From NCBI GenBank assembly GCA_905235575.1, contig CAJOLZ010000015.1:1-64000 (forward strand): a stretch of 64,000 nucleotides of DNA. Direction: 5' to 3'. The stretch comes from an uncultured Bacteroidaceae bacterium. GTDB taxonomy: Bacteria > Bacteroidota > Bacteroidia > Bacteroidales > Bacteroidaceae. The position numbers were made by a program, and so were the translations under genes. Of this stretch, positions 40,499 through 49,291 are shown one piece after another. The notes beneath the pieces were generated by a model. It was not told the DNA's origin, did no database searches, and worked only from the letters and a program-made list of their open reading frames with translations. Each line of letters starts with the position of its first letter. Position 1 is the stretch's first letter.

Positions 40499-42217
40499 AT
40501 GTCCCTAATGATCATATTCAAGCTTCTGGGCTCGCTCGCCCTGCTTATGTTCGGTATGAAATCGATGAGCGAGGCTCTCCAGAAGATGGCAGGACCGCAG
40601 TTGCGCCACGTCCTGGGTTCCATGACCACCAACCGCTTCACAGGTGTCCTCACCGGCATGTTCGTCACGGCCGCCGTACAGTCGTCCACCGCCACCACGC
40701 TGATGACTGTCTCGTTCGTTAATGCCGGGCTGCTGACGCTGGCGCAAGCCATTTCGGTGATTATGGGCGCCCACATCGGTACCACCGTCACAGCTTGGAT
40801 TATGTCGCTGACCGACGTATTCAATGTGCAGAATCTTGTCTATCCGGCATTCTTCCTGGGTATCATACTCATATACATGAAGAGCCGCCGCATCGTGGGC
40901 GACTTCCTCTTCGGCGTGGCCTTCCTTTTCCTGGGTCTGGGCACACTCAAGGAGACAGGCTTCGCGCTGGTGGACGATCCCGCAATGAATGCTACCATCA
41001 GCGAGTTCTTCCAGCACTTCAACGAGACCAACTTCTGGAATTCGTTCTTCTTCCTCTTCATGGGAACCATCCTCACGCTGTGCGTGCAGTCGTCGGCCGC
41101 CATCATGGCCATCACCATGACGCTCTGTTCCACCGGCGTGCTCCACATAGACCAGGGCATCATGCTGGTGCTGGGCGAGAACATCGGCACCACCATCACC
41201 GCCAACATCGTGGCCATCGGCACCACCACACAGGCTCGTCGCGCGGCATTTGCCCACTTGAGCATCAATGTGATAGGTGTCACTTGGGCGCTCATCCTGC
41301 TGCAGCCCTTCGTAAATCTGGTCTGCTCCATCGTGGGATACGACCGCAACATCACGCCTGCCGATGCGGACTATGCCACCAATCTGGCCAAGGTATCTGT
41401 CGTGCTGGCCACGTTCCACTCCATGTTCAACGTCACCAACACGTGCGTCCAGATTTGGTTCATCCCGCAAATCGAGAAATTCGTATGCCGCGTAATCAAG
41501 CCCAAGGTTCAGGACGAGGAAGAGGACTTCCGCCTGCATTTCATCACATCGGGTATCATGAAGACGCCCGAACTCTCCGTCCTCGAGGCACACAAGGAGA
41601 TAGGCTCCTTTGCCCAGCGTATGCAGCGTATGTTCAGCATGGTTCGCGACCTGCTCACCGAGAAGGACGAGGTGAAATTCAACAAGCTATATAGCCGTAT
41701 CGAGAAGTACGAAGAAATATCGGACCGCATGGAACTTGAGATTGCCAACTATCTGGATCAGGTGGGCGATGCACATCTGAGCGACGATACCAAGGCAAAG
41801 ATACGTGCCATGTTGCGTGAAATTTCCGAACTGGAAAGCATCGGCGACGCATGCTACAACATGGCGCGAACCATCAGCCACAAGTATCATGGCAAGCAAG
41901 ACCACTTCAACGAAGCTCAGTATAAGCGCATACAGGAGATGATGGGACTCGGAGACCAGGCACTCTCACAGATGAACAGCCTCATCGGTGGCCGCAAGGA
42001 ACTCTTCGACATCAACCAGACGGTGAACATCGAAAACGAGATAAACAACTATCGAAACCAACTGAAGAGCCAGAACATCAGCGACATCAACAACCACGAA
42101 TACACCTACGCTGTGGGAACCATCTACATGGACCTCGTCAACGAATGCGAGAAGCTGGGTGACTATGTGGTGAACGTGGTGGAGGCTCGAATGGGGGCAC
42201 GCGTGAAGAGCAACTAG
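40499..42217 (+). CDS. Na/Pi cotransporter family protein with C-terminal PhoU-like domain
   Basis: LFGMKSMSEALQKMAGPQLRHVLGSMTTNRFTGVLTGMFVTAAVQSSTATTLMTVSFV; second QSSAAIM repeat; C-terminal helical PhoU-like region. Confidence 0.92.
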   Translation: MSLMIIFKLLGSLALLMFGMKSMSEALQKMAGPQLRHVLGSMTTNRFTGVLTGMFVTAAVQSSTATTLMTVSFVNAGLLTLAQAISVIMGAHIGTTVTAWIMSLTDVFNVQNLVYPAFFLGIILIYMKSRRIVGDFLFGVAFLFLGLGTLKETGFALVDDPAMNATISEFFQHFNETNFWNSFFFLFMGTILTLCVQSSAAIMAITMTLCSTGVLHIDQGIMLVLGENIGTTITANIVAIGTTTQARRAAFAHLSINVIGVTWALILLQPFVNLVCSIVGYDRNITPADADYATNLAKVSVVLATFHSMFNVTNTCVQIWFIPQIEKFVCRVIKPKVQDEEEDFRLHFITSGIMKTPELSVLEAHKEIGSFAQRMQRMFSMVRDLLTEKDEVKFNKLYSRIEKYEEISDRMELEIANYLDQVGDAHLSDDTKAKIRAMLREISELESIGDACYNMARTISHKYHGKQDHFNEAQYKRIQEMMGLGDQALSQMNSLIGGRKELFDINQTVNIENEINNYRNQLKSQNISDINNHEYTYAVGTIYMDLVNECEKLGDYVVNVVEARMGARVKSN

Positions 42218-42253
42218 TGACGACGCCTAATTATTTCATAAACATGATAAGGA

Positions 42254-42292
42254 AGAAGCCCTGGCACCCGAATTTCGGGAGCCAGGGCTTCT
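42254..42292. terminator. Bidirectional intrinsic terminator
   Basis: AGAAGCCCTGGC..GCCAGGGCTTCT perfect stem between convergent genes. Confidence 0.75.
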
Positions 42293-42295
42293 CGG

Positions 42296-43015
42296 TTATT
42301 TCACAGCCACGGCACGTACGCGTGGGTCGTGGAGCATGGGTAGGCGCGGATGCAGCATGAAGCAGAACTGAGACCTCTTTGGCGTGGCCACGATAAACTG
42401 GATGTCGCTCTTGCGATATTGGCTGCGCATGATGGGATACCAGCTCGCCGGGATGCGAATGGCCGATATGCAACCGCTTTCCACCACGCGGCTCAGACGT
42501 GTCACCACACTGTCTATCTGATGCTCGCTCAGTCTGCGCGGCGCCTTGGCCTCCAACGCCGTCACGGTGTAAATTTCGGCGCGATTCATCTGGTTCAGTG
42601 GCATCCAGTCGCGGCTCTCCACCATGATGCGCTCTATCCCCACTTCGTACTGGAAGAGCAGCGAGTCCAGTGCGTGTTTGAACGAGCCCTTATTCTCCTC
42701 CGAAAGATTCTCCGCTGCCAGCCAGAGCTGACTTTCCGGATGCTCCTTCATGAATGCAAAAAGGTCGCCAACCGTCTCGCTTTCCGTTTTGCTGTTGCAC
42801 AGTTCCAGACGTTTCTCGTCGTTGACGCGCACCTCCACGCGGACGCTCTGGTATTGGTCTTGCAGCCTTTCCCACTGCGCGGCACCCGTGCAGTGATATT
42901 TCCACACCATGTCGGGGCGGCTGCCCATGCGTGTGGAGTAGACATAAGTCATCCAACATGCTCCGCCGATGGCAGCCAGGAGCAGGAGAAACAAGAGTGG
43001 ACGCAGTTTTTTCAT
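42296..43015 (-). CDS. Membrane-anchored protein of unknown function
   Basis: Single N-terminal TM; ExbD/TolR-like layout is only a guess. Confidence 0.5.
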   Translation of the reverse strand: MKKLRPLLFLLLLAAIGGACWMTYVYSTRMGSRPDMVWKYHCTGAAQWERLQDQYQSVRVEVRVNDEKRLELCNSKTESETVGDLFAFMKEHPESQLWLAAENLSEENKGSFKHALDSLLFQYEVGIERIMVESRDWMPLNQMNRAEIYTVTALEAKAPRRLSEHQIDSVVTRLSRVVESGCISAIRIPASWYPIMRSQYRKSDIQFIVATPKRSQFCFMLHPRLPMLHDPRVRAVAVK

Positions 43016-43040
43016 CTCGTAGCAACATTTATTTTCGGTG

Positions 43041-43114
43041 CAAAGGTACGGATAAGCGGGCAAAGTGCAAAGCGAAACGTCACTTTTCGGTTTTTCATCT
43101 TCGGGCGAGCGCGC
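43041..43114 (-). promoter_or_regulatory. Promoter cassette upstream of 42296..43015
   Basis: Minus strand TTTG-CACTTTGCCCGCTTATCCG-TACCTTTG. Confidence 0.75.
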
Positions 43115-43131
43115 TTTTGTCCCTCTGAAAA

Positions 43132-43211
43132 CGCACCGTGGTGCGACGGCCGTCGCACCACGGTGCGCAGCCTGTCGCAGCACGCTGCGTCAGAGCGAAA
43201 AGCACGGTGCG
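43132..43211 (+). repeat. 22-bp-phased dyad array, locus G (4 units, last degenerate)
   Basis: CGCACCGTGGTGCG-ACGGCCGT-CGCACCACGGTGCG-CAGCCTGT-CGCAGCACGCTGCG-TCAGAGCG-AAAAGCACGGTGCG. Confidence 0.93.
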
Positions 43212-43326
43212 TCGTCATGCCCCTTCCGGAGCACCTCTCTACGAACGGATAAAATATGATGATTTCGCCTGAAATCCTTGCCTTTCTGAAAAAGTTTTTT
43301 TATTTTTGTATTCGAAATTCCACGGA

Positions 43327-44043
43327 ATGAACGGCCTACATATTATCACCCCCGTAAAAGACTCCATCGAATCGACGCTCGAGACGGTTCGGGCGGTCTT
43401 GTCCTCGCAAATCTCCGTTCCTTTCACCTATACCTTATATAATGATTTCAGTACGCCCGAGAATACGGCGCGCCTGCAGGAGGAATCGCAGCGGATGGGA
43501 TTCCGGCTGGTGAACCTGAGCGACCTCACCACACATCCCTCGCCCAACTATCTGTTGGTGCTGCGGCGCGAACGCCTCGAATGTATGGCCGAGGATGTCG
43601 GGTTGCTGATTGTGGAGAGTGACGTCACGGTGGCCGCTGACACCTTGCAGGGCCTGTGGGACGAGGCTGTGACACGCTCCGACGTGGGCATCGCAGCCGC
43701 GGTGACGGTGGACGCTCAGGGACAGATAAACTATCCCTACCAGCATCTGCAGGGGATGGAGAATCAGGTGATAGACAGCCGCAAGCATTGCTCGTTCTGT
43801 TGCTCGCTGCTCACGCCCGAATTGATGCGCAGAGTGGATTTCGACGAGCTCGACAGCACGAAGAATTGGTTCGACGTCACCATCTCGCACCGCGCCCTCG
43901 AGGCCGGTCTCCACAACTACGTCGCCACGACGTTGCCCGTGGTGCACAGACCTCACAGCAGCCGCCCGTGGAAGCAGCTCAAGTACAAGAATCCTTTGAA
44001 GTATTACTGGATAAAATGGACCCGCGGGTTCGACAAGATCTGA
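43327..44043 (+). CDS. Glycosyltransferase family 2-like protein
   Basis: MNGLHIITPVKDSIESTLETVRAVLSSQISVPFTYTLYNDFSTPENTARL...LLIVESDVTVAADTLQGL. Confidence 0.75.
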   Translation: MNGLHIITPVKDSIESTLETVRAVLSSQISVPFTYTLYNDFSTPENTARLQEESQRMGFRLVNLSDLTTHPSPNYLLVLRRERLECMAEDVGLLIVESDVTVAADTLQGLWDEAVTRSDVGIAAAVTVDAQGQINYPYQHLQGMENQVIDSRKHCSFCCSLLTPELMRRVDFDELDSTKNWFDVTISHRALEAGLHNYVATTLPVVHRPHSSRPWKQLKYKNPLKYYWIKWTRGFDKI

Positions 44044-44052
44044 GAGACGAAC

Positions 44053-44769
44053 ATGACCTACGAGTTGTTGCCCGAATATGCACAGTTGAAAGATTTTCTG
44101 CTGTCGTTGCCTCAAAAATTTGAGAACGGCGAGGGCGTACTCATCCATTCGGGTCGCAACCAGTTGCGTCGTTTCGAGGTGGACGGCATTTCGCTGGTCG
44201 TGAAATCGTACAGAAGACCCAATCTCGTCAACCGCTTCGTCTACGGACTGTTGCGTGCCAGCAAGGCCAAACGCTCGATTCAGCACGCTCAGACGCTCAT
44301 GAAACTCGGCATAGAAACGCCGCCTCCCGTGGGATATGTGAACATCCGTCGCTTCGGCCTCTTCGACCGCAGCTTTCTTGTAACCCGTACTTCCGCCTGC
44401 ACCCACCACTACGCAGAGATTATAAATGCGCCCGATGCATACGACGACGTGCTGCGTGTCGTGGCCTGGTCCACTGCGCGGATGCATGAGGCCCACCTGC
44501 GTCACCTCGACTACAGCCGCGGAAACATACTCTTCCGCCGTGATGACGAGGGCCGGGCACACGTCGAACTGATAGACCTGAACCGTATGCGAAAGGGAAA
44601 CGTCGGCATCGAAATGGGCTGCAAGAACTTCGAACGGCTGCCCGCCACGCCACACATGCACCGCATCATGGCCGAGGTCTATGCACGGGAGCGTGGCCTG
44701 GATGCTGAACGGTGCTACGACCTGATGCAGCAGGCGCGGCGCAGGGTCATTGACGGAGAAGAATATTGA
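44053..44769 (+). CDS. Lipopolysaccharide kinase InaA/Kdo-kinase-like protein
   Basis: FEVDGISLVVKSYRRPNLVNRFVYGLLRASKAKRSIQHAQTLMKLGIETPPPVGYVN; LDYSRGNILF; HVELIDLNRMR. Confidence 0.78.
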   Translation: MTYELLPEYAQLKDFLLSLPQKFENGEGVLIHSGRNQLRRFEVDGISLVVKSYRRPNLVNRFVYGLLRASKAKRSIQHAQTLMKLGIETPPPVGYVNIRRFGLFDRSFLVTRTSACTHHYAEIINAPDAYDDVLRVVAWSTARMHEAHLRHLDYSRGNILFRRDDEGRAHVELIDLNRMRKGNVGIEMGCKNFERLPATPHMHRIMAEVYARERGLDAERCYDLMQQARRRVIDGEEY

Positions 44770-44788
44770 AAACAATCCTGTAGTCGCG

Positions 44789-45670
44789 ATGTTTGATTGG
44801 TTGATTGACAAATGCAGGCGCAAGGCCAAAGGGAGCGGTCGTCTTGTGATGACGTTGCTCGTGAAAAACGAGGAAATGATGCTGGAGACTTGCCTGCACT
44901 TCCATCGTGCAATGGGTGTCGATGCCTTCGTCGTCACCGACAACAACTCAACCGACCGCACGCCGGAAATCATTGAGAAATACCGAAGTCTGGGGTGGAT
45001 TGAGCATGTCATCAACGAGACGGGCACAGATTACAGTCAGAAGAAGTGGGTAGACCGCATGGTTCGCATCGCACGTAAACAGATGCGTGCCGAATGGATT
45101 ATCAATGCCGATGCCGACGAAATGTGGTACAGCCCTTCGGGCGACCTGCACAACGAGTTGCGCCTCTGCGGTGGCAACATCGCCCATTGCCAAACGCGCA
45201 GCATGTATCCCGAGGAAGGTCTCCCCTTCTCGCAGTGGACATGGCGCGTAGAGTTCATCGAGCGACAGCAGGACTATGGGCTCTCGCCATACAGCATCTT
45301 CCAGCGTCAGCGTGGCAAGGTGGCTCACACTGCCCACGGATATCTCCACATATGTATGGGTAATCATAAAGTAAGGATGCTGATTCCGCGCAAAAGGGAA
45401 TGCGACATCCTCATTTATCACTATAACGTGAAGGGGCGTGAGGCTTTCATCCAGAAGATGGTCAATGGCGGAAAGCAGATGGAGCAGCATCGCCGCAAGT
45501 CGCATGCCATACACTGGCGTTATTTCTACGAAATCTATAAGAACGGGCAACTCAGTGAGGAATACGACCGCGTAGTTGGGTCGTCTATACGCGAAAAGCT
45601 GGTGCGTGACGGCTATCTTGTGGAGGATACGACGATGCGCGACTTCTACCAGAGGCTTAATTCCCAGTAG
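44789..45670 (+). CDS. Glycosyltransferase family 2 (GT92-like layout)
   Basis: LVMTLLVKNEEMMLETCLHFHRAMGVDAFVVTDNNSTDRTPEIIEKY; WIINADADEMWYSPSGDL. Confidence 0.82.
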   Translation: MFDWLIDKCRRKAKGSGRLVMTLLVKNEEMMLETCLHFHRAMGVDAFVVTDNNSTDRTPEIIEKYRSLGWIEHVINETGTDYSQKKWVDRMVRIARKQMRAEWIINADADEMWYSPSGDLHNELRLCGGNIAHCQTRSMYPEEGLPFSQWTWRVEFIERQQDYGLSPYSIFQRQRGKVAHTAHGYLHICMGNHKVRMLIPRKRECDILIYHYNVKGREAFIQKMVNGGKQMEQHRRKSHAIHWRYFYEIYKNGQLSEEYDRVVGSSIREKLVRDGYLVEDTTMRDFYQRLNSQ

Positions 45671-46568
45671 CCTTTCTCCGCTCCCACTCCTCTCGTGTGC
45701 GTTTCCATCGCTTGTGCGTCCACAACCACAGCTCGGGTGTCTCGCGAATCTGCTCTTCCAGCAGCTGCGCATAGCGGTCGGTTATCTCGTAGTCGGGCAT
45801 GGTGCGCGGTTCCCACGAAATAATCTTCAGACTACACCGGTAGTATCCGCGTCGGGGTCTCGTCACGTGGACGTACAATAGCATTGCGTCCACCTGCTTG
45901 CCAATCTCTTCGGTGCCGATGAAGAACGACGTGTCGTGGTTCAGAAAGTGCGTCCAGTGGTGCATGGCTTCCCATTTGGGACCTTGGTCGGCAATGAATC
46001 CAACGACAGCGTGTGTTCCCTGGCGACGCATCTCCACAATATGGCGCAGTGTGCTTTTCATGGGGAAGTTCGACCCACCGAAACGACTGCGCATCTCGAG
46101 GAAAAACTTGTCCGAAGCCTTGTTCTTCAGCGGATGATATATCTGACTGGCATGAACCCCGTCCTTCATCCACAGCGAGAACGACGCCAGCCACTCCCAG
46201 TTGCCATAGTGACCCAGGTAGGCAAAGACAAACTGTTTCCCGCGCCGAATCATCTCGTCCTGCATCTCACCGATACCCTCGAAAGTCACACGGCGCCGCA
46301 TCTCCTCGGGAGTCATGCTTATTTCGCGGATAGTTTCCACAATATAGTCGCACATCTGTCGATAGAAACGGCGTTCTATGCGCTTCCGTTCGCAGCTGCT
46401 TTTCTCGGGGAAACATTCCGCAAGCTGGCGGCTCACCACGCCACGACGATAGCGCACCACATGGTAGACCACCGGGTACATGAGGTCGGAAAGCACGTAC
46501 AGAACCCCCAGCGGCAGCCGCGAGAGTATGCGCATCAGACCGAAAAACAGACGTTGACGCAGATTCAT
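45657..46568 (-). CDS. Lipid A biosynthesis (LpxL/HtrB-type) acyltransferase
   Basis: FAYLGHYGNWEWLASFSLWM (HX4-5 type motif); FIADQGPKWEAMHHWTHFLNHDTSFFIGTEEIGKQ. Confidence 0.88.
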   Translation of the reverse strand: MNLRQRLFFGLMRILSRLPLGVLYVLSDLMYPVVYHVVRYRRGVVSRQLAECFPEKSSCERKRIERRFYRQMCDYIVETIREISMTPEEMRRRVTFEGIGEMQDEMIRRGKQFVFAYLGHYGNWEWLASFSLWMKDGVHASQIYHPLKNKASDKFFLEMRSRFGGSNFPMKSTLRHIVEMRRQGTHAVVGFIADQGPKWEAMHHWTHFLNHDTSFFIGTEEIGKQVDAMLLYVHVTRPRRGYYRCSLKIISWEPRTMPDYEITDRYAQLLEEQIRETPELWLWTHKRWKRTREEWERRKATGN

Positions 46569-46572
46569 ATTG

Positions 46573-46603
46573 CAAAGGTACAAATAAGCGAGCAAAGTGC
46601 AAA
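46573..46603 (-). promoter_or_regulatory. Promoter cassette upstream of LpxL-type gene
   Basis: Minus strand TTTG-CACTTTGCTCGCTTATTTG-TACCTTTG. Confidence 0.75.
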
Positions 46604-46645
46604 ATTTATTTTGTCTTTCACTCGCAATAAGCGTATCGCGGAAAA

Positions 46646-46724
46646 CGCACCACGTTGTTACGGTTGACGCACCACGTTGCGCAGGCCTTCGCAGCACGCT
46701 GCGACGGGCGTCCACCACGGTGCG
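46646..46724 (-). repeat. 22-bp-phased dyad array, locus H (4 units, one with 1-bp deletion)
   Basis: CGCACCACGTTGTT-ACGGTTGA-CGCACCACGTTGCG-CAGGCCTT-CGCAGCACGCTGCG-ACGGGCGT-CCACCACGGTGCG flanked by GAAAA and TTTTT. Confidence 0.9.
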
Positions 46725-46745
46725 TTTTTCGGAGCACTTGCGAAG

Positions 46746-47513
46746 CTACTGCGGCGGACGCTTCCCGATGAGTCGTTTGAAGAACCACTTCACATTGTGC
46801 CTCCTCTGTCGTGCACGTCGATTCTGAAGCACCATGAGCATGGCTCGTTCGTCGCTCTCGCCGCGTCCCTGGGCATAGATTGGCAGCAGTTCGGCCATGG
46901 GCTGCAGGGGGAGGCGTAGCTCGTCGAACGAAATCATGGCGCGGCGTAGTGTCGGTACGCGGCCCGTGTCGAGGCGGTTGATGTCCACCAGCGCAAAGTG
47001 CCACCCGTCCGACTCGTGATGGGGCAGTATGTTACCCGGGTTGCTGTCGATGAGGCGTATCTTGTGGGCGTGGAGGCGCAGGAGCCATTGCATGAATTCC
47101 TCTCCCAACTGGCGACGGGCGGCCTGGTCGGGAAGCTGTTCGGCTGTGACGTGGAGGGGTGCGTAGGGCAGGAAGGTGGAGACGAACCACGAGCGGTGGA
47201 CCAGACCGAAGCGGTGCTCCACGATGTATGCCACGGGCAGCGCGGTCTCGAATCCCTCGTTCAGCAGCATCTGTGCGTTCTCATAGGCACGCAGGGCTTT
47301 GTTCTTGCGGAAAAAAGTGTAAACCACGCGGTTGAGCCACACGGGCACCTTGTATTGCTTCACTACGAGAGGCTCTCCGTCTACGCTCGTCTTGCGTACG
47401 ATGTTGCGGCGGCAGCAGTAGGTGTGCTCCACGGGGAAACGGTCCTCGGGGATGTCGTTGACGAAGGCGCGGAAGCGTTCGTAGTCGGGATGGAGTATAA
47501 TCTTGAGACTCAT
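46746..47513 (-). CDS. Lipopolysaccharide kinase InaA/Kdo-kinase-like protein (second paralog)
   Basis: VDGEPLVVKQYKVPVWLNRVVYTFFRKNKALRAYENAQMLLNEGFETALPVAYIV; IRLIDSNPGNILPH; FALVDINRLDTGR. Confidence 0.78.
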   Translation of the reverse strand: MSLKIILHPDYERFRAFVNDIPEDRFPVEHTYCCRRNIVRKTSVDGEPLVVKQYKVPVWLNRVVYTFFRKNKALRAYENAQMLLNEGFETALPVAYIVEHRFGLVHRSWFVSTFLPYAPLHVTAEQLPDQAARRQLGEEFMQWLLRLHAHKIRLIDSNPGNILPHHESDGWHFALVDINRLDTGRVPTLRRAMISFDELRLPLQPMAELLPIYAQGRGESDERAMLMVLQNRRARQRRHNVKWFFKRLIGKRPPQ

Positions 47514-49291
47514 GGGTTGAAGTCGGAGGTTTGCAGTATGGATTGTGCCTTGCGGATGCGTTCGGGCGATGGCATCGGCAACTCGTTGATGGGCTCGCGG
47601 GCCGTGATGTCGTAGATGGATACGCCGGTGGAGTCGCCGAAGAGGATGCCGGCCGGGAAGTTGCAATAGACGAAGGGGTAGGTGTAGGAGGAACTGAGCA
47701 CGTTGCGGCTCCAGGGGAAGTCGGTGTGGGAGATACCCATCTGCGAGAGGAGCGTCGCGGCCAGATCGCTCTGGTTCATCAGCACGTCCATGCGTCGCGG
47801 TTCGCGTATGGCTCCGCCCAGCCAGAGCATGGGCGAGTGGAAGAACTCGGGATCCTCGTAGGTTTGCTCGTAGAGATAGCCGTGGTCGGGGATGAGGATG
47901 ACGAGCATGTTGTCCCACTGGGGCAGCGTTCGGAGCGAGTCAACGAGCATACCCAGACAGTGGTCGGTATAGGCAAAGGCGTTCAACCGCACGTCGTCCA
48001 GACGGTGGTAGGGCACCTCCCAGGGCTCGTGGCTCGACAGGGTTTGGTAGGCCATCATCCAGTGCGATGCCGTGTCGGTCTGGGCTATCAGCTGGTATGT
48101 TTTCATGGCCGACGTACTGTCGTTGGCTCCCCACTGGCCGTCGAGTTCATCGGGTGCGAAGGCCGTGTAGTCGTAGAGGTGTTCGAAGTGCATGTTTCGC
48201 AGATAGTCTCCCTTGCCCATGTTTGTCATCGACCCGCCGTAGAGGTAGCTGGTGGCGTAACCTTGCCCGGCGAGTGTGGCTGCCAGACTGGGCAGCGATG
48301 CATGCCATTCGGCGTGGCGCATCATGCTCACGGTGGGGTAGGGCAGCCATCCGCTGTAAGCCGAGACAGTGCCGCGGTCGGTGCGGAAACTGTTGCTGTA
48401 GTAGTTCTCCCAGAAGATGCCCTCGGGGATGAGGCGGCTCCAGTTGGGAGCGACATCGGGCAGACCTCCCAACTCGCGGACGAACTTGCCTGCGAAACTC
48501 TCAATGAGCACGACAAGCACATCGGGATGCTGTGTCGTGAGCAGCGTGTCGGTGATGTCTTCGGTCTCCTCGGGATAGAGCCCGCGGAAGGTCTCAGCAC
48601 GCTCATCTTCAGAAAGGAAACGGTATTTCTTCTCCATCGGGAACGATGCCGTGAAGGCATAGACGGGGTTGACCGCGGCGTGGTTCAGGAACAGACGGCG
48701 ACTGAAGTAGGCATCGCCGACGTGGGAAAGGAACAGGCCTACGGCAAGCAGAAAGGTCCAGATGATGGAGATGTTGCGGAACCAATAGCGTGTAAACGGC
48801 GAGGCCTCGATGCGCTTCGGCGTGAGCAGGATGCTGGGCACGATGATGAGTAGCATCAGCATTCCCACCATGGCAAAGCGCGAAACGAAGAACCACGTGC
48901 TGACGCTGTTGGCTGCACCTTCGGGCGAAGCTGCATAACTGAGCACCACAGCACTGAGCTTGAACTGCCAGAACTCATACATCACTACGTCGGCCATGAC
49001 GATGAGGCTGACGCAGAGCCCCATGACGATGTAGTAGGGGATGAGCACCGTGCGCAGCGGAAAGTTGGGATGGCGCGAGGCGTAGAGGGCCGTCAGCCAG
49101 GGAATGGTGAGCAAAGCCGCTGTCACAAACAAGTCGTGGGAAATCAGACCGGCACCGAGCGCATGAAACATTCCGCCCCACGAGATGGGCTCGATGGAAC
49201 TGTTGTATGCCATAAACACGATGCGCCCGATGGCAAACACAACAAGCATCAAGCAGAAAAGAGATTCAAGGAAATGAACGGAACGTTTCAT
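47510..49291 (-). CDS. LTA-synthase/sulfatase-family membrane phosphotransferase-like protein
   Basis: Five N-terminal TMs; HPDVLVVLIESFAGKFVRELGG; FWENYYSNSFRTDRGTVSAYSG; LVILIPDHGYLYEQ; HSPMLWLGG. Confidence 0.85.
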   Translation of the reverse strand: MKRSVHFLESLFCLMLVVFAIGRIVFMAYNSSIEPISWGGMFHALGAGLISHDLFVTAALLTIPWLTALYASRHPNFPLRTVLIPYYIVMGLCVSLIVMADVVMYEFWQFKLSAVVLSYAASPEGAANSVSTWFFVSRFAMVGMLMLLIIVPSILLTPKRIEASPFTRYWFRNISIIWTFLLAVGLFLSHVGDAYFSRRLFLNHAAVNPVYAFTASFPMEKKYRFLSEDERAETFRGLYPEETEDITDTLLTTQHPDVLVVLIESFAGKFVRELGGLPDVAPNWSRLIPEGIFWENYYSNSFRTDRGTVSAYSGWLPYPTVSMMRHAEWHASLPSLAATLAGQGYATSYLYGGSMTNMGKGDYLRNMHFEHLYDYTAFAPDELDGQWGANDSTSAMKTYQLIAQTDTASHWMMAYQTLSSHEPWEVPYHRLDDVRLNAFAYTDHCLGMLVDSLRTLPQWDNMLVILIPDHGYLYEQTYEDPEFFHSPMLWLGGAIREPRRMDVLMNQSDLAATLLSQMGISHTDFPWSRNVLSSSYTYPFVYCNFPAGILFGDSTGVSIYDITAREPINELPMPSPERIRKAQSILQTSDFNP

